A program made the position numbers and the translations under genes. 13,635 nucleotides of DNA from an uncultured Oscillospiraceae bacterium (GTDB lineage: Bacteria; Bacillota; Clostridia; Oscillospirales; Acutalibacteraceae), in contig USHL01000017.1 of NCBI GenBank assembly GCA_900554525.1, positions 1 to 13,635 on the forward strand. Reading direction: 5' to 3'. Below the pieces are notes generated by a model, which saw only the letters and a program-made list of their open reading frames with translations, was not told the DNA's origin and did no database searches. This document shows, one piece after another, positions 12,495-13,635 of this stretch (positions are counted from its first letter, which is position 1; each line of letters opens with the position of its first letter).

Positions 12495-13635
12495 ATGAAA
12501 ATTGTTAAAAAGTTTATGGCATTGCTTTTAATTTTCACAGCGGTATTCAGTACAAACTTAACATTGCGTGCAGCCCCGGCAATCGGCAGTACCTGCTATG
12601 TTGATTCAAGAACGCCGTGCACAAACAGCAAAAGCGGAACCGCTTACCGTGCAGTTAACAGTATAGATTATCTGACCGTAAGGAATGACGGTCAGGTGTG
12701 CTACTGCATTGAACCGGGTAAGGTCTTTACCCGCACCTTTTATAGAGCCTCCAAGCCTACTGAAAATGCTACTTGGAAGGCTTTGAGCGCTGCGGCAAGA
12801 GAGGGCGTGGCGCTTACGGCTATGTTCGGCTTTCCCGCACGATCGGCAGCACAGATGGGCGCGCCCGGAAATCATGACGCTTATGCGGCAACACAGGCTG
12901 TTATATGGGAATATATCACCGGAGAAAGAACGAATCCGAGCCAGCCGGCGGGAAGCCGCGGCAAAGGCATAATGGGCACTCCTGCAGAGGCGGCGTATTG
13001 GAATATTCTTTCTGAAATAAAAGAGTATCAGTCGGACAGCAGATATGCTGCAAATGCCGAAACAAACGCCGATCTTGTAGTGCTGACCTCCGCTTCGGCG
13101 TCTGTGGAGCAGGGAATAGTTTTCTTTAAGGGGAAACCGCCGGAATATCCTATAGCAAACGGGAAAATTCAAATATATAAAAAAGACAGTGACGGAAATA
13201 AATTAAGCGGAGCGGAATTTACGGTTTTTAATTCTGCTGATAAACAGGTTGGAAAAATTACAACAAATACTGACGGTTATGCTGTTTTAGAACGTTTGGA
13301 ATACGGGAAATATACTGTCGTTGAAACCGCTTTCCCTACCGGCTACTATGCAGGAAATTATCAGACAAGCTGGACGGTAACGCTTAATGAAAACACTCCG
13401 AACGCGACAGTTACAATAAACGCTGTCAACGAACAGATACCCGGCAGCTGCAAAATCGTAAAGACCTCCGAAGACGGGAGGGTGGACGGCGTTTCGTTTA
13501 AGATCGAGGGAAACGGTATAAACAAAACCGTAACGACAAAGGACGGCGGAGTAATACAAATAGATGATTTGAACCCCGGAATATATACGGTCACCGAAAT
13601 AACCGAGGACAATTACGAGCCGCAGGAGACAAGGC
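12495..13635 (+). CDS. Secreted thioester-domain/SpaA-repeat adhesin, 3' end cut by window edge
   Basis: A frame open from ATG 12495 to the window end (380 codons, no stop), with AGGAG at 12482-12486 as RBS. Signal peptide: KK, then a hydrophobic stretch (9-18), and a probable cut after LRA (residue 26). Residues ~30-205 resemble a Cys-Gln thioester adhesion domain: CYCIEPG with C71, and the matching Gln Q134 in ATQAVIWEYI. Such domains form an internal thioester that binds host surface molecules covalently. Two SpaA/Cna-B-type repeats follow: the first from ~223 (KIQIYKKDSDG, likely K229; partner E277 in VVETAFPTGY), the second from ~319 (K323; E368 in VTEITEDNYEP), consistent with intramolecular Lys-Asn isopeptide bonds. 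Further repeats and a sortase LPxTG anchor are expected beyond the window. It follows a terminator, so it is likely a separate transcript. Confidence 0.85.
   Translation, partial: MKIVKKFMALLLIFTAVFSTNLTLRAAPAIGSTCYVDSRTPCTNSKSGTAYRAVNSIDYLTVRNDGQVCYCIEPGKVFTRTFYRASKPTENATWKALSAAAREGVALTAMFGFPARSAAQMGAPGNHDAYAATQAVIWEYITGERTNPSQPAGSRGKGIMGTPAEAAYWNILSEIKEYQSDSRYAANAETNADLVVLTSASASVEQGIVFFKGKPPEYPIANGKIQIYKKDSDGNKLSGAEFTVFNSADKQVGKITTNTDGYAVLERLEYGKYTVVETAFPTGYYAGNYQTSWTVTLNENTPNATVTINAVNEQIPGSCKIVKTSEDGRVDGVSFKIEGNGINKTVTTKDGGVIQIDDLNPGIYTVTEITEDNYEPQETR

Noticed and set aside
12606..13172. - strand open frame of 188 codons
   Set aside because: It lies antisense to the thioester adhesin, whose frame has signal peptide, RBS and motifs; the reverse product is Arg/Ser/Cys-rich without any family pattern.

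Overview
The window looks like a chromosomal segment of a moderately low-GC anaerobic Firmicute (Clostridia, probably a gut Oscillospirales/Lachnospirales-type organism). The reasons are strong GGAGG-type ribosome binding sites, sigma-A type promoters, the Firmicutes-specific antiterminator GlpP, and an adhesin of the Gram-positive thioester/SpaA class. No rRNA, tRNA or CRISPR array was seen. The species cannot be named from this sequence alone.

Left part (1-4770, all + strand): the 3' portion of a GH30 glycoside hydrolase cut by the window edge; two PHP-fold metal-dependent phosphoesterases, the second HisJ/HisK-like; an MgtC/SapB-family membrane protein; and a GpsA-like glycerol-3-phosphate dehydrogenase. 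Spacing is tight and no convincing terminator separates these genes.

Middle part (4771-8790): a glycerol-3-phosphate (G3P) regulon. A consensus promoter (TTGACA-N17-TATAAT) is followed at once by an intrinsic terminator and then glpP. After glpP, a TATAAT box is followed at nearly the same distance by a second, larger terminator hairpin and a ~170-nt leader. Then come a GlpA-like FAD dehydrogenase with a C-terminal BFD-type [2Fe-2S] region, a second FAD/NAD oxidoreductase and a small four-cysteine DUF1667 protein. Both terminators close on AAAG/CTTT and share a UAC...GGCA element in the apical loop. The simplest model is that GlpP with bound G3P antiterminates both its own leader and that of the dehydrogenase operon.

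Right part (8790-13635): accessory DNA. It starts with small gene remnants and a decayed, frameshifted IS3-family transposase fragment on the - strand. Next is a back-to-back array of four hairpins ending in a - strand intrinsic terminator (candidate small RNA), then a coupled parA-parB pair with a perfect 8+8 bp inverted repeat on the parB stop codon. A CAP-domain lipoprotein follows, then a terminator, then the 5' part of a secreted thioester-domain/SpaA-repeat adhesin that runs off the window. The mix of partition, surface adhesion and insertion-sequence debris suggests an integrated conjugative element or plasmid-derived island. No integrase, relaxase or type IV secretion gene is visible here, so this is inference.

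Most worth following up: the paired GlpP-type leaders, the candidate structured RNA upstream of parA, the palindrome on the parB stop codon, and the DUF1667 protein in the G3P dehydrogenase operon.
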